A stretch of 64,000 nt of DNA from Taxillus chinensis (lineage: Eukaryota > Streptophyta > Magnoliopsida > Santalales > Loranthaceae): positions 42,780,721 to 42,844,720 of the forward strand of contig CM042085.1 of the NCBI GenBank assembly GCA_023512835.1. Direction: 5' to 3'. The notes beneath the pieces are model-generated. The model was not told where the DNA came from, did not search any database, and saw only the letters and a program-made list of their open reading frames with translations. This document shows positions 11,294 to 22,563 of the stretch, piece after piece (position 1 is the first letter of the stretch; each line of letters starts with the position of its first letter). The position numbers and the translations under genes were made by a program.

Positions 11294-12148
11294 TCATAAC
11301 TGAAAGTCTAGCTACAGACTTTAAATAAAGCGCTGGTTGGGAGGCAACCCAATGTTTATTGCTATGTTTTATTTTATGTTATTTTCTTTTATTTATTTTA
11401 TTCAATAAATTTGTTTGCAAGCTAACCATTGTGCAGGAGACTTTGCTTCTTTCTTAACTAACCATTTGCAGGATGAGCAAATTATTGGGTCCTGAACTTG
11501 TGGAATTGTTTTTAAAGTCAAAGTCAAGGAGCAAGGAGCAAGTGAAGCCCAAAAGTGCTTGAAGATGGGCTCAAACAATTCACGTGCAAGACTTAAAGAT
11601 GGTCCATAATGCACAAGCAACTAAGTGGAGAAATTTGGGCCAAATTGGGCCTGAACGTGAATTTGCACGTGAATTGCCCAATTCATGTGCACCTCGTTTT
11701 GAGCTGTAACTTTCTGGAATGGTAGATGAAGACCATGTGAATCACGTTTACTCTTGCACGCGAATTGCTAGCTGTCATATGGAGGCTCAAAAATACAAAC
11801 TACCGATTTTAACCCTCTTAGAAGCTTCAAACAATTCACGTGCAGAAGGGACTATTGCTTGCCAGCTCAAGGGGGACCCACCACCAAAGTTTGGGACGAT
11901 TCTGACCTGCACGCCAATTCAACCAATTCACGTGCAAGGGCTATTTTGGTCAGAACACTCTAAAAATTTAGGGGCACGTGTATCATGCCAATTGGAGCAT
12001 GTTTCCTTTTGCACGCTATATAAAGAGAGGCCATCTTCAAAGGCTTCCACACCAAAATAACTCCAGATCTGAGTATTAGAGAAACTCTGCTCTTTTGCTC
12101 TCTTGCTCTTCAGTTTTCTGCTCTTTGCTCTTTATTCTCATTCCAAAG
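11294..12148 (+). promoter_or_regulatory. Spacer with LTR-like promoter ahead of the additional ORF
   Basis: Non-coding. From about 11570 to 11960 it holds repeated CACGTG-containing words (AATTCACGTGCA, GCACGTGAATTG, GCACGCCAATTC), the same vocabulary as the U3 of the E LTR. A TATA box (CTATATAAAG) lies at 12016-12025, with the ORF's ATG at 12149, giving a leader of about 100 bases. It looks like an internal promoter for the downstream ORF; transcription is inferred. Confidence 0.5.
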
Positions 12149-14459
12149 ATGGTGCGCACAAGGAGGACTGGCCAGGAGGAGGTGCACTCACCTAGTGCTG
12201 ATAGCCAACCTGAGGAGGAGATACTCTTGGGGCATGCTCTTGATATGCAGGCTTTGGAGGCTTGGAGCTGGGTCAAGGTTAGAGAGTTGGCTCTTAAAAT
12301 TCAAAAACTGGGATTACAAAGGTTAGTATCCGCCAACCAGGCTATTTCCTACTCGCCTACAAGAATTTTATGCATTTGTCTATGTGAGTGAGGATGAACT
12401 GATAGGGTTGTGCAAGGGGTTTATGTCAGAATTACCCCTGAAATTATTAGACATTGCTTTAACCTCCCTGCACCCAGTGATAGCTTCCCTCAGCTAAGCC
12501 TAGGAGAATTTGGTACTGCATGCAACTATGCTAGAAACTTTCAAAGTCGAAGGCGTATACCAAGAATGGTTTTGTTGGAAGATTTAGATGCCTAGCCTAC
12601 CTAGTAGGGAAATGCTTATTGATTCAGACCAGTGGGATAGATAGTGTGCCTAAGCCACACCTGGAGTTCATGTATAGCATTGATCATATGCTAAATGTGG
12701 ATTGGGCCACTACCATTTTTAAATGGTGGAAGAAAAACTCATCAAAGCGGATAAATGGCAGATTTTTGTGTTTGATATTTCAAAGCATGCCTGCTTTGCA
12801 TTTTTCCTCCATGGATAGCATCACTTTTCCTTCTCACCTGGGTGTTAAGAGTATTGCATGCTGAAGGGGGTTTGGGGATCGGTACCAGGAGGTCATTGGG
12901 CAACCAATGTTCCTCCTCCATCACAGCCCGCTAGGCACGGTGTTCATGTGGAGCGATCCACCGACTTTGCAAGGGAGACCTCTCCTCATTTGGATCAAAG
13001 GAAGCAGACTCTATACGACTCTACCGCCATGTACATGCGGTTCAATGTACACAAAGAAGATATTTTCAATTTCTTTCAAGGCATTCGTGGGCAGGTGGTG
13101 AGCGAAGTGGAGGTCATCAATTGGGCAGTCACTAATGGGCACATCACTAGTGCCCAATTTGAAGAATTAATGGCCCTCATCTCTGGAGACCAACAAGCTA
13201 CTTCACGACCTAGAACTAGAGCATGGGAGGCCCCAGACATAGCTGATCATGCATCTCCTAGAGCATGGGAAGCCCCAGAAGCTCCTCCTGTTGCATCTAC
13301 CGAAGCTTGGAGGCAAGAAACACAGCAGCTCAGGGAGGCAAATGCCAGAACCCAGCGCGAGGTGGAAGCCCTGAGGAAGGACAACAAAGAAGTCAAAGGC
13401 CTCCTAGGCAAAATCTGGAAGGCCTTGAGCAAGAGGAAAGCATCAAAACGTTCACCTATAGTGGAGATATCTGATGAAGAACCCTCTCCATCCCCTGGAG
13501 TTTCTTATCCAGCCCAAGTGGATCCACCTCAACCAGAATCTTCAGCTAGGTCATCCTACTATCATGTAGAGGAGGCAGAGCCAGCAGAAGGGTATTCACC
13601 CTTCCAGCCTTTTACTGATCCTGCATATTCTCAGGCTCTTGTGCCTGTTATACATCCTGTCTCTTGGGGTACATACATGCCTGCTGAACCTGAAGACCTT
13701 CTTGGCCCTCCTATCCATTTAATCATTAATCCAGCTTTATCATCCGACAAGAGCCAAGCAGCATTTAAAGAGTTCATCAATTCCACGGTTCAGAGGGCTC
13801 GCTTTATACGGGATAATGATATCTTCACCCCTTTTGGCCTAAAGAGGATCTCAGAGAATGAATATCTCTACTCCGAAGAGATAGACCTCTTCTGCAGGAC
13901 CATGCGCTATGTAGTGGAGGCTGAGCCTCATAACTAACCCTTAGCTCAGTTCACTTCCATCATGCTGTGCGAGATATACAATCAACCCTTGTCCGAAGAG
14001 GTGTGGCGCCAACGCATCAATGGTGAGAATGAAGGGCACCGCCCTTGGCATGGTATGCATGAGGTGCTGATTCCGGTGCACATTGACCGCCACTATGTAT
14101 TGGTCCGTTTGAATTTGGATGTAGGACATGCCGTGCTATATGATCCAAGCCAAGGCGAAGGGTTTGCCAGACGAAAAAGACAGTTAGTGCATGGGTTCAT
14201 CAAACGAATCAAAGTGGCGATGATCAACGAAGGCTTGTTGGCGGACAAGCTCCCGCTTATTCACTACAACGAAATGCAAATTCCCCAACAGCCTGACCAA
14301 TTCAGCTGTGGGATCTTTGCTTGCTACTACATGATGGCTATTTTGCAAGGGAAGGAAACTTGGGAAGTGCACGGCGAGACGTCGGTTGACTTTATGGCTC
14401 AGGTGCGACGAATGGTGGCCAATGTCATCTACTATTATAGTGTGCCGAACCAGGGGTAA
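12149..14459 (+). pseudogene. Additional ORF of element E: transposon-type domain, linker, Ulp1-like cysteine protease
   Basis: Sits between pol and the 3' LTR, where envelope-like ORFs occur. The N-terminal part (12149-12864, frameshifted) reads LQKLGLQRLV-type and VRITPEIIRHCFNLP segments, typical of a plant transposon-associated domain. A frame of 359 codons (12858-13937) follows: a predicted coiled-coil stretch (QQLREANARTQREVEALR, about 13318-13380), then an acidic Pro/Ser-rich linker. One in-frame TAA at 13935 separates it from the C-terminal 166 codons (13962-14459). Those carry the C48/Ulp1 pattern: His in VHIDRHYVLVRL, Asp in LYDPSQ, Gln in QQPDQFS and Cys in SCGIFACYYM. Such proteases cleave SUMO-like conjugates; the role here is unknown. 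Catalytic residues look intact. Confidence 0.7.
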
Positions 14460-16044
14460 GTGTTTTTCCTACTCCCTATTTTATGCCATGAGGACATAGC
14501 ATATTTTAAGTGTGGTGTATGGGGAGTGACTTGAGCCACTTACTTGTCTTTTATGTTGTGATTGCATGTTTTATTTATAATTTTATCTTAGATAGTTTGT
14601 TAGTCATTTATTTTAAAAAAAAACTGTTTTTAGTTGCATGATTGTTTGAGTTGTTTGCTTGAATGATTTGCTTGTGGAGGCATGGATATTAAGTATGCAA
14701 TTTTGGCTTAAAATTTAATTATTTTTTTATGCCACATTAGTATCATGTTGTGATAAGGGTTTTTACGTAGTTAAAATGTGCTCTAATTTAGTTTGATCAT
14801 GTCTTTATCTTTTGAATGATATCACCATGTTTTTGGAGCTGAGTTTTGAATATTAGTTAAACATGAAATGCTATGATAGACCTAAGTAACCCTTAAAGTT
14901 GAGTGAAAAAGAAATGAAAAATGAGAACAGCTTCTTTTAGCCTTTGAGTGCCATTTTAGGGTATGGGTAATAATTGCTACTCTTCTTGCATTCAACATTG
15001 GTTATTTAATGATAGGAGTCAAGTAAGCATGTGATTACTTATTAGTGCTCAGTGTTTAGTGTGTGGAGTTAGGATGCAAGACCTCTAAGTCACTGTGACT
15101 GTCTTTGCATCCTTTTCTTTATTTTGTGATATTATTGGAAAAGGCTATGATGCACATTTGTGAAAAAGCCATCACTTAATTGGGAAATGGGATGTGAGAC
15201 ATCAATGAATTTCTGTCTCTCCTTATGTAGCAAAATGACAAGGGGTATGCATTAGAAAAATCAGTCTTATTTATGTGTTATGTGAGTAAAAAAAAAGAGT
15301 GAATAATCCATCAAGGGAGAGCATAAAATGCAACCTTGTAAGGTTATTACTTAAAAAAAAACCAAAAGAAAAGAAAAGAGGGATTCAAAATAAAAGCCAC
15401 ATTGGCTTGATGTTCGTATGAGTAATTAGTTAGTTTGGTAGCCGCATTGGCTGAGTTTTGTTTATTTGAGAGTGTTGAGCTCAATTCTTTAGCTCATGAT
15501 TTTGTTTTATCAGTTATTAGAATAGAGTGTGAGTTTATTGAGTTTAGACTAGCGTGTGAGTTCAAATAAAGTATAATAGAGGGTGTGTTTTCTTTGATGA
15601 GCATAATAGGGAACTCTCATGATTGCTTGGCAAGTACTTAATCAATAGCTGATGGCGAGTGTAGATATAGAGTTTTCCATCCATTGTTCATTGATAGGTA
15701 TGGGGCTTGAGAATTATTATATTTGAGTGAGGCTGCTTATCCTTGGTAAGAACTTAAAGGGAAACTAGGTGCTATTTTATCATGGATTGCTTGCTCATAT
15801 CTGAAATTTAAGTGGGGATATTGCATGGTTGTTGGACTAGGGATATGGACATGAATGAACTAAGCTATGACTCATTTTGATACTTAAATTCCCATTTCAT
15901 CATGATAGAGTTGCATGCTTAGGAAACCATGATTCTCCTTGATTGTTATTTTATTTTTCTTCCGTTTGACTGCGTGTTTATTTTATTTTTGCATGCTTGT
16001 ATGTTTTTGCTTGAGGACAAGCAGTGGTTCAAGTGTGGTGTATT
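14460..16044 (+). other. Non-coding tail of element E ending in a polypurine tract
   Basis: AT-rich, without a sustained ORF. It ends CTTGAGGACAAGCAGTGG, TTCAAGTGTGGTGTAT immediately before LTR3. A 'gaggacaagca...aagtgtgg' ending is typical of the Athila-type 3' junction. Element F has the equivalent reversed at about 25345-25385. Confidence 0.6.
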
Positions 16045-17549
16045 TGATAACGTGCATTTTATGCCGTTATTCTAGTATTTATTTAAGATGTTTAAGAGCA
16101 TGATTAGAGCTTTATTGCTTCATATATCATATATATTTGCTCTAACCCCTAGGAAGATGCTATTTGCAAATACATGCGTTTTTAAGCTATTTTGGCAGAT
16201 TTTGGAGCTCACTTTTGATATAGTATATGGCCTCAAACAATTGATGTGCAAGAACAAAAGTTTCTTAGAATGATGTCCTCTACCTACCACAGAAATTTCA
16301 AAGCATTTGGAGCTGCACGTGAATTCACCCATTTCACGTGCAAGCCTATTTTTGCTTCTCAGGCCTCTACAAGATGCAAGGAAGCTTGGGGAGAAGTTTG
16401 AGTTGATTTGGAGCTGTACGTGAATTCACCATATCACGTGCAAATTGACGTGCAGAGATATTTTTGGACCGATCCTATCGTTTTTTCATGCTGATCATTT
16501 GTTCCTGAAGGCCCATGTCCAAATTGTGGATGGAAGATAGAAATTTTAAAGTTTGAAGTGTCACTTATCAAAACTACATCGTTTTGATAGATGGGCTAGG
16601 TTACACACCTCAAGGCCCATCCAACCTCTATAAATAGAGGCTCCACGCCCCATGCTATGTATCCTAGACCCCCCTACACGTTTTTAGAGAGAGAGAGAGG
16701 CTTCATGACTTGGAGGCTGCTCCTTGACCTAAGAGAGCAGCTGTCGCAGCCGTCGCAGTCAACCGTCGCGGATTTTGGAGCCTGGATTTGAAGCCTTGTT
16801 GCACGCGTGGATTAGAAGAAGATGTTTAGCTTTACTGCTATGGTTTTGCTTGTAATCATGCGTGAGTAGTTCTTATACTCTAGGGGAGCAATGTAGCCCC
16901 CTTGTTGTTTTGCTGTGTTTATGAATATTGGGATTGGATGATTGAGTTTTGCATGTTTTATGAATCTGTTCTTAATTTCTATCTTTGGATGTACACCTTG
17001 GTATTCTTAGCCCTAGTCTGGGGCGGATTGAGATTCATAACTTATTTGTAATTGATGTGATCATTATCCTTTTGCAAGTATGATTTATTGGCTTTGCATG
17101 TTTGTGTGTTTAGATGACCATTCTGGCATACAACTCTTAAAAGGACCTCAGTGACCATTTGTTGTCCTTGGCTTATGTTTAGCATGTTTTCAATCAGACA
17201 ACCCTAATACCATGAACCAGTAGAGATAACATAGGGAGGTGAAATTGTGACCCTAGATGCCTTAATCCTTGATTCTAAATCCAACATTTTTAGTTATTTC
17301 AATTGCAATTCCGTTTTCAGTAAAGTAATTTTAAAACACAATTTTGTTTGCTAAGACATTGTTTTAAGCAAGATTAATTTGGTGATTTGAGATAAAGCTA
17401 GATAACTTGGTAATCTCTGTGGGATCGACCCCTTTCTTATCGCTATTCTATTTAGCATTAGTTAAGGGAATTAATATTTTGAGAAGGGATTTAAACGACA
17501 GGAGCTTAACCCTCACTTGGGTTTCGCTCACGAAATACCCGTTAGTCGA
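16045..17549 (+). repeat. LTR3 (3' LTR) of element E
   Basis: Starts TGATAACGTGC and ends GTTAGTCGA, with target duplication GAGAC directly after it. The TATA box is at about 16627-16634. By eye it is close to LTR1 throughout. Confidence 0.85.
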
Positions 17550-17554
17550 GAGAC

Positions 17555-18889
17555 ATTGCAAGTTTATTCTTAATTTGTTGCAGAAGATATGATCTTAATC
17601 CGGACCTTCACTCGTGAGAGCAAAGCTGAGGACAGGATACATAATCCTGATCCGGACAAACGTGAGTGTCATCAAATACTTGGTAAATAACCAAGTCTAC
17701 ATTTCATACGGAATAAGGATCATTCGTGCAGACTAAACACTTAAAGCTATGGACTAAGGAATCTGCATCTAACACCTTAATGGACTAAGTCAAATAGATG
17801 CAGAATAAGAATCCTAGTCTACATCTAGCACGGAGTAAGAGACAGTTATCGCGGAATAAGGACAAGAAGACACGGAGTAAGGAATCCAAGTCTTTCATAC
17901 ACGTGGAGTAAGGAACGACTTGTGCGGAATAAGGACGCAAGTCTTTTATTCGCACAGAGTAAGGAAAATAAATGCGAAGTAAGGAATTCGAACCTTTTAC
18001 TCGTGCGGAGTAAGGATGCACTGATACGGAGTAAGCCATCCGGCCTTTTAACTCATGCGGAGTAAGGAACTCATACAGAATAAGGAACTCATGCGGAGTA
18101 AGGATGCTGATACGGAGTAAGCTCTTCAGACTTCTCGTTCATACGGAGTAAGGAAGCGCTGACACTTAAGGATTTCAGTATCAAACTGACACGAAGTAAA
18201 CAACCACTGACACGGAGTAAGGATCCGAGCTTCATTAACACAGAGTAAGGAACTTTACGACGGATTAAGAAGACGGTACTTCAACTTATCATCTTCGTAT
18301 TCAAAGTCGTCAACTCGCTGCGTCCCAATATAAGACAAACTTGTTGAAAACCTAAATCATCTTACACGTGGATCACACGGATATGTGGACATAACTTTAA
18401 CTGCACTTGAGAACTCGCAAAGACACTTATGTTTTTAATGACCCAAAATCTTGAGCTCCACATCCGCAACAATCAAGGCAGTGAGATTTCCAAGGAACAA
18501 TCAATGCTGCACGTTGCTCGGAAGAACAAGTTCCAAAGATGTTTTTCACCGATGGATATATATATTAACACTTGTATATTTTTGAGTGCGCAAGAACAGA
18601 GAGCGTATGTGTGTACATGTACAAGAGCTTATAGAGATTAAATTCGCTAGTGTGTGAGTAATTATAAACAGAGTGCTTGAGAGTTTTCAGTAGATCGAAA
18701 AGCTTCATCAGCTTTAATCTACTATATTTTGTTGTAATTATCTCTTGATAATAAAACAAAATACTTCCACTATCTGGTTATCTTCCACATTGTTTCTATC
18801 TTTTAACCAGATAAGTATTATGCCAGAGACGAGAGAAGAGTTTTTGATTAAAGCCTATTCACCCCCCTCTAGGCTCCCAGGGACCAACA
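17555..18889 (+). repeat. 3' LTR of element A, second piece
   Basis: Continues the copia LTR after the Athila-like insertion. It has the same CGGAGTAAGGA-rich U3 (about 17690-18260) and ends CCCCCCTCTAGGCTCC, then GGGACCAACA. Joined with 5298-5359 it is about 1.4 kb, similar to the 5' LTR. Confidence 0.85.
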
Positions 18890-19101
18890 TTTTCCTATGT
18901 GTCTTCCTCCTTAACCATGATAGGTTATTATACATGGGTGGGAAGGGAAGATCTAGAGGAGATAAGGATGGGGGTAGCTGTGAGGTTAAAGCATTAGCAA
19001 TTAGGGTTATGGAAGAAGAAGGGCGATTGTCAGGGGAATTCATTATGGAAGTTGTTCCTTACGATCCTCCGCTTTCTAGAAAAATAAAAACATCAAGTTA
19101 A
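18890..19101 (+). other. Short ORF remnant directly after the copia element
   Basis: An open frame runs through the LTR end to a stop at 19101 and contains MGGKGRSRGDKDGG, EVKALAIRVMEEEGRLSG and YDPPLSRKIKTSS. Its base composition is less AT-rich than the DNA that follows, so it could be the last exon of a gene cut by the copia insertion. I do not recognise the protein, and no splice site or upstream exon is visible. Confidence 0.25.
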
Positions 19102-20814
19102 TATTCTCATATTTTCACTTTAATTATATAATAAAAATGCTATGATGAAATAACATAATTTAAAATAATTACACATGTGTATATATATGTATATAAGGTG
19201 GCAAGGCCACAGATCTTATAAATAAAGAAACTTCAAAATCTTGATTACTTTTTGTAGAACTTCGATACTTGGTAAGTAACAAAAATAAAAAAGGGTTTGA
19301 GTAGAGTATTTGAAGTGTTTAAAGGTCTTGAGAGAGTGTTTGTAAAGAGAATTTCGTGGTATGACTTTAGGGAACTTGTGCATTAAGAGGAGAGACAAGA
19401 CACCCCTTAAAAAGGGCAAAGGATGGTAGGTGGTATATATGGTAGGTGAAACTTTTGTCCTTAATACCTTATTTTCTTCCATAATTTTATCCTTTTCACA
19501 TAATTTGATTCTTATCCCCTTATTATCTACCACGTGGCTCCTTTGTTGCCCCCATTTTTGGGTTTTTAGGATTTATTTGACTTTGAAGGTTTCTTTGATC
19601 ACAAAAGTCACATGGGTGCATGGCTTATTATTGTGGCTATAACATTCTAGATTCTTCATTAAATTCAACAAGGCCAATTGGGATGGATTTCTAATTTAAT
19701 TATCTACATATTAAGTGTATCCTCGCCAAGCATAAGCTATGGTTATGGAGTAATAATGAAAGTTTTTGTATTTTACAACTCTTAATAAATTTTTGATGTG
19801 ATAAATTCAAATTTGTATTTCATTTGACTTAGATTCAATATTTCAACCAAGAAATTATTTATTTAACAAAAACGATTGAAATAACTATATAATTAGGTAA
19901 AATAACATCACACTATATTACAAAACTTAATAACACACTTATTTTCTTATATATATATATATATATATATATCAAATGTAATTTATTTATGAAAAGTAAT
20001 TCTTATATTATGAAAATGCAATATTTAATTAATATAATTATCATACTGCTATGAAATAACATTTCTTAAATATATTATCAAAATAGTTTAATTATAAACA
20101 TAAAATGCTATAATAAATACTTATTATTTTATTAAAAATCTCAGGCCTTACATGTGAGCCTATGAGTTTGAGGAGACTGGAGAAGTCTAGCTTGTCTTAT
20201 TATGTTGCATGTATGTCTCTTGTTAGTTCACTAGTTTGGAATAAGCATTAGATGTCATAGTTATTTTCTCTTATCTATTTAACTATATAGGGTAATTGCA
20301 TGAGATGTCATGTTTGCGTGGATTACCTTGTGCTGACTTGTGCTTGCGAGGTTACCTCGATGTGCCCGAGACGCTACTATTGTAGTGCTTGAGAGCTCAA
20401 GAGACTACTATGCCTAAGGGATAACGTGTGGGATTACCTTTTGATGCATGAGTATATAATTAAGTTTGTGATTTACATGTAGTACTTCACAAGTACATGT
20501 CTACACTAGTATATGAGTTGGGATGGGTTGAAAAAACATATCCCTACTGAGTTGTAGTTACTCACCTCTTTTGTTGTGTTTATTTTTGCTTGTTATAAGT
20601 GCCTACAAGAGTATATTTTTATTCTATTAATTAAATCCATGCTAAGAAGTTCACCCGAGGTGGAGCTTTGTAATTTATGTTAGACAACCATGCTAAAATT
20701 CCTTTTTTAGGTGTTATTACCAACATTTTGTCCCTACGAATGTAGACATAAAAAATTCACTAACCAATTTTTACAGATTAAATTAAAAACATTAAATTAA
20801 ATTAAATTAATATT

Positions 20815-20852
<38 letters not shown>

Positions 20853-22048
20853 TTTACTATATGCAAGTAAACTAGACAGTAATGCCATTTTTGCATCTAA
20901 ATTGACATTACTTTTTCAAAAAATATTTTTAAAAAGTCAATACAATGGTCAGGAAGTGCCCCTAATGAGTATGCATACAATAGTACAAATATTAAATATA
21001 AAATTATTATTTTAATTCATAATTACTAAATATGTGTAACATCATTATAATAATAAAAAACTTATCAATATTAATATCTAAATTATATTCACATATTTAT
21101 ATTCACATATTGTCTAATTTTTATTTATAATTTTTTATAATAAAATAATAAATAAGAAAATAGGAATTATAATTTAATTATTTCTTCAAATCCTTAAAAA
21201 TTATACATTAAAATAATAAATTTTTATATTAGCCATATTGTATAATATTGGCTAATATTAAATATAACTCTTTAATAACAAAATAATAAATAAAATACAT
21301 ACAACTTCATCCCAACACCAACCCAAACTCATCCTTAGTTCAAGCCCCAGCCAAGGAGCCACCCTAAAATCGTGTGGCGCTAACCACCATGGCAGCATAT
21401 GTTGGTGACTGGGGAGCCATTTGTCATTTGGGTTTGTTTAACATTTTCCCCAAGTTCAGCGCTGCTCACCATGTCACCTGAACCACACTGTTTGCCTTTC
21501 TTTTGCTTTTGTTCCCTCTCATACACAGGTGCACCATGCCTGATAAGTATCAAATCAAAGAAAATTGGCACAGCATTTATAGTGTAACTAATAATTACGA
21601 TAGCATATGTATGATTATGATGAACTTCCTTTACTAACAGCTAATGCACCAAAAGTTCTCCAATCAGTGCAACATGACTCAAAAAACCCCTGAAAGAAGA
21701 GAACGCACCAATCAAAGAGTAAGATACTTCCACAATCAATGGGGACCGGTGATTCGTGGAAATGTAGTAAAAAGCAAACACTAGTGTTGAACACAGGAAA
21801 AAAAGGAGCCCAACCAGTTCATCACGTATAACAGTGCAATTTTAGCAGAGGTAACTTCAACAATATGCAAGCTTCCCTTCAATCAATTCTCTCTCATAAC
21901 TAACACCATATGCCACCGAGATCATGCATGCTTCCAGCGTATTTTTTCCAAGGTTGATGAAGCTACTATTGATTTTGTTATGCTGTTGGCCATCCACTGT
22001 TCCAAACTAAATCAAATGACACAATTGCCACCCGAAGAGGGTTTTCTG
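19102..22048. other. AT-rich intergenic DNA with simple repeats; right end is the GLCAT14-like 3' flank
   Basis: No supported gene. (AT)n runs occur at about 19949-19973 and 20823-20849, and an ATTAAATTAAATTAAATT run near 20785. An LTR-like fragment occupies about 20150-20700 and is listed separately. The stretch from about 21600 to 22048 lies just 3' of the minus-strand gene and probably includes its 3' UTR; no decisive poly(A) signal was identified. Confidence 0.5.
20150..20700 (+). repeat. Degenerate gypsy LTR-like fragment
   Basis: Contains CCCTACTGAGTTGTAGTTACTCACC followed by a TTG-rich stretch and GTGGAGCTTTG. It resembles the 'ccctactgagctgtggttgctcacc' block in the Tekay-like LTRs at about 51920 and 59307 and the related block in the solo LTR near 63005. 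There is no clear LTR end or target duplication. Confidence 0.4.
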
Positions 22049-22563
22049 CTACTTGCACTGCCTTTGGTGGAAATTATCCTTTGATAATAGAGAACTGATC
22101 AGTGTTTCTAGCCTTTTTGCCCCTGTGGTAGGTCGAAGGATAGTAGGACTGCCCACAACTGAACAAGGATCAGATCCATTTTGATCAAGTCCTACGCACC
22201 ATCCACCTGGAACAAACATATTTTGACCTCGAGACAAGAGCTCGGAGTCTATTGTGTCAAGCACAGGGTCATTGTGGCGGAACTTCCTTGCAAACGGAGC
22301 ATTACTTCCAACCATCCTTGGAAAATCAGCAGCACCAAGGATATGGGGATGCTGCTTGGGAGGGTTGTCCCATGAAATGAAATGAAGGTCACTGTTTACA
22401 GTGGTGTTGCGGAATTCTTGAGCATTACAGATTACAGTGTGGAAGTAGCCTTCCGGAGAAGATATGAAGTTTGCATAGTACATGAGGACAGTTCGAGGCA
22501 GATTGTCCCATCCCCATACACAAAAATCAATGAAAGGGCGAGACAGCACCATCCAAGCAGAAC
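22049..22563 (-). CDS. GLCAT14: GLCAT14-like exon 4 and stop
   Basis: 515 bp, from the completed Gly codon and SAWMVLSRPFIDFCVWGWDN to FHQRQCK and stop. Acceptor TAG at 22566-22564. It keeps WDNPPKQHPH and the Cys-rich VPGGWCVGL and GSDPCS region near the C-terminus. No internal stop or frameshift. Confidence 0.9.

Larger units (their letters stand above)
5360..17549 (+). mobile_element. Athila-like Ty3/gypsy element (E) with three LTR copies
   Basis: Inserted into element A's 3' LTR; target duplication GAGAC at 5355-5359 and 17550-17554. The contents in order are LTR1, an Asp-type primer-binding site, a gag stump, LTR2 with its own primer-binding site, an integrase C-terminus, an additional ORF ending in a Ulp1-like domain, a non-coding tail and LTR3. 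Protease, RT, RNase H and most of integrase are absent. The Athila-like assignment rests on the tRNA-Asp-type site TGGCGCCGTTGCCGGGG, the integrase tail (LFNTRLRLFPGKLRSKW) and the ORF placed between pol and the 3' LTR. The element is not self-sufficient. Confidence 0.8.
49..18889 (+). mobile_element. SIRE-like Ty1/copia retrotransposon (element A), split by nested insertions
   Basis: The outer element runs from a 5' LTR (49-1343) through a Met-type primer-binding site and decayed gag-pol to a 3' LTR that begins at 5298. That LTR is interrupted at 5359 by an Athila-like element and resumes at 17555. Both LTRs start TGTTGG and end CCAACA. The pol order protease, integrase, reverse transcriptase is that of copia. 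The RT/RNase H tail and everything up to about 80 bp before the 3' LTR is missing, compared with the related copy at 35047-41258. The RT wording (KQAPRAWY, KIDTTLF) suggests the SIRE/Maximus clade; that clade call is inferred. No intact ORF remains, so it cannot be autonomous. Confidence 0.85.

Noticed and set aside
13962..14459. Ulp1-like ORF considered as a host SUMO protease gene
   Set aside because: It lies inside the target-duplicated Athila-like element, continues in frame from the upstream retroelement ORF, and has related copies in two other elements.
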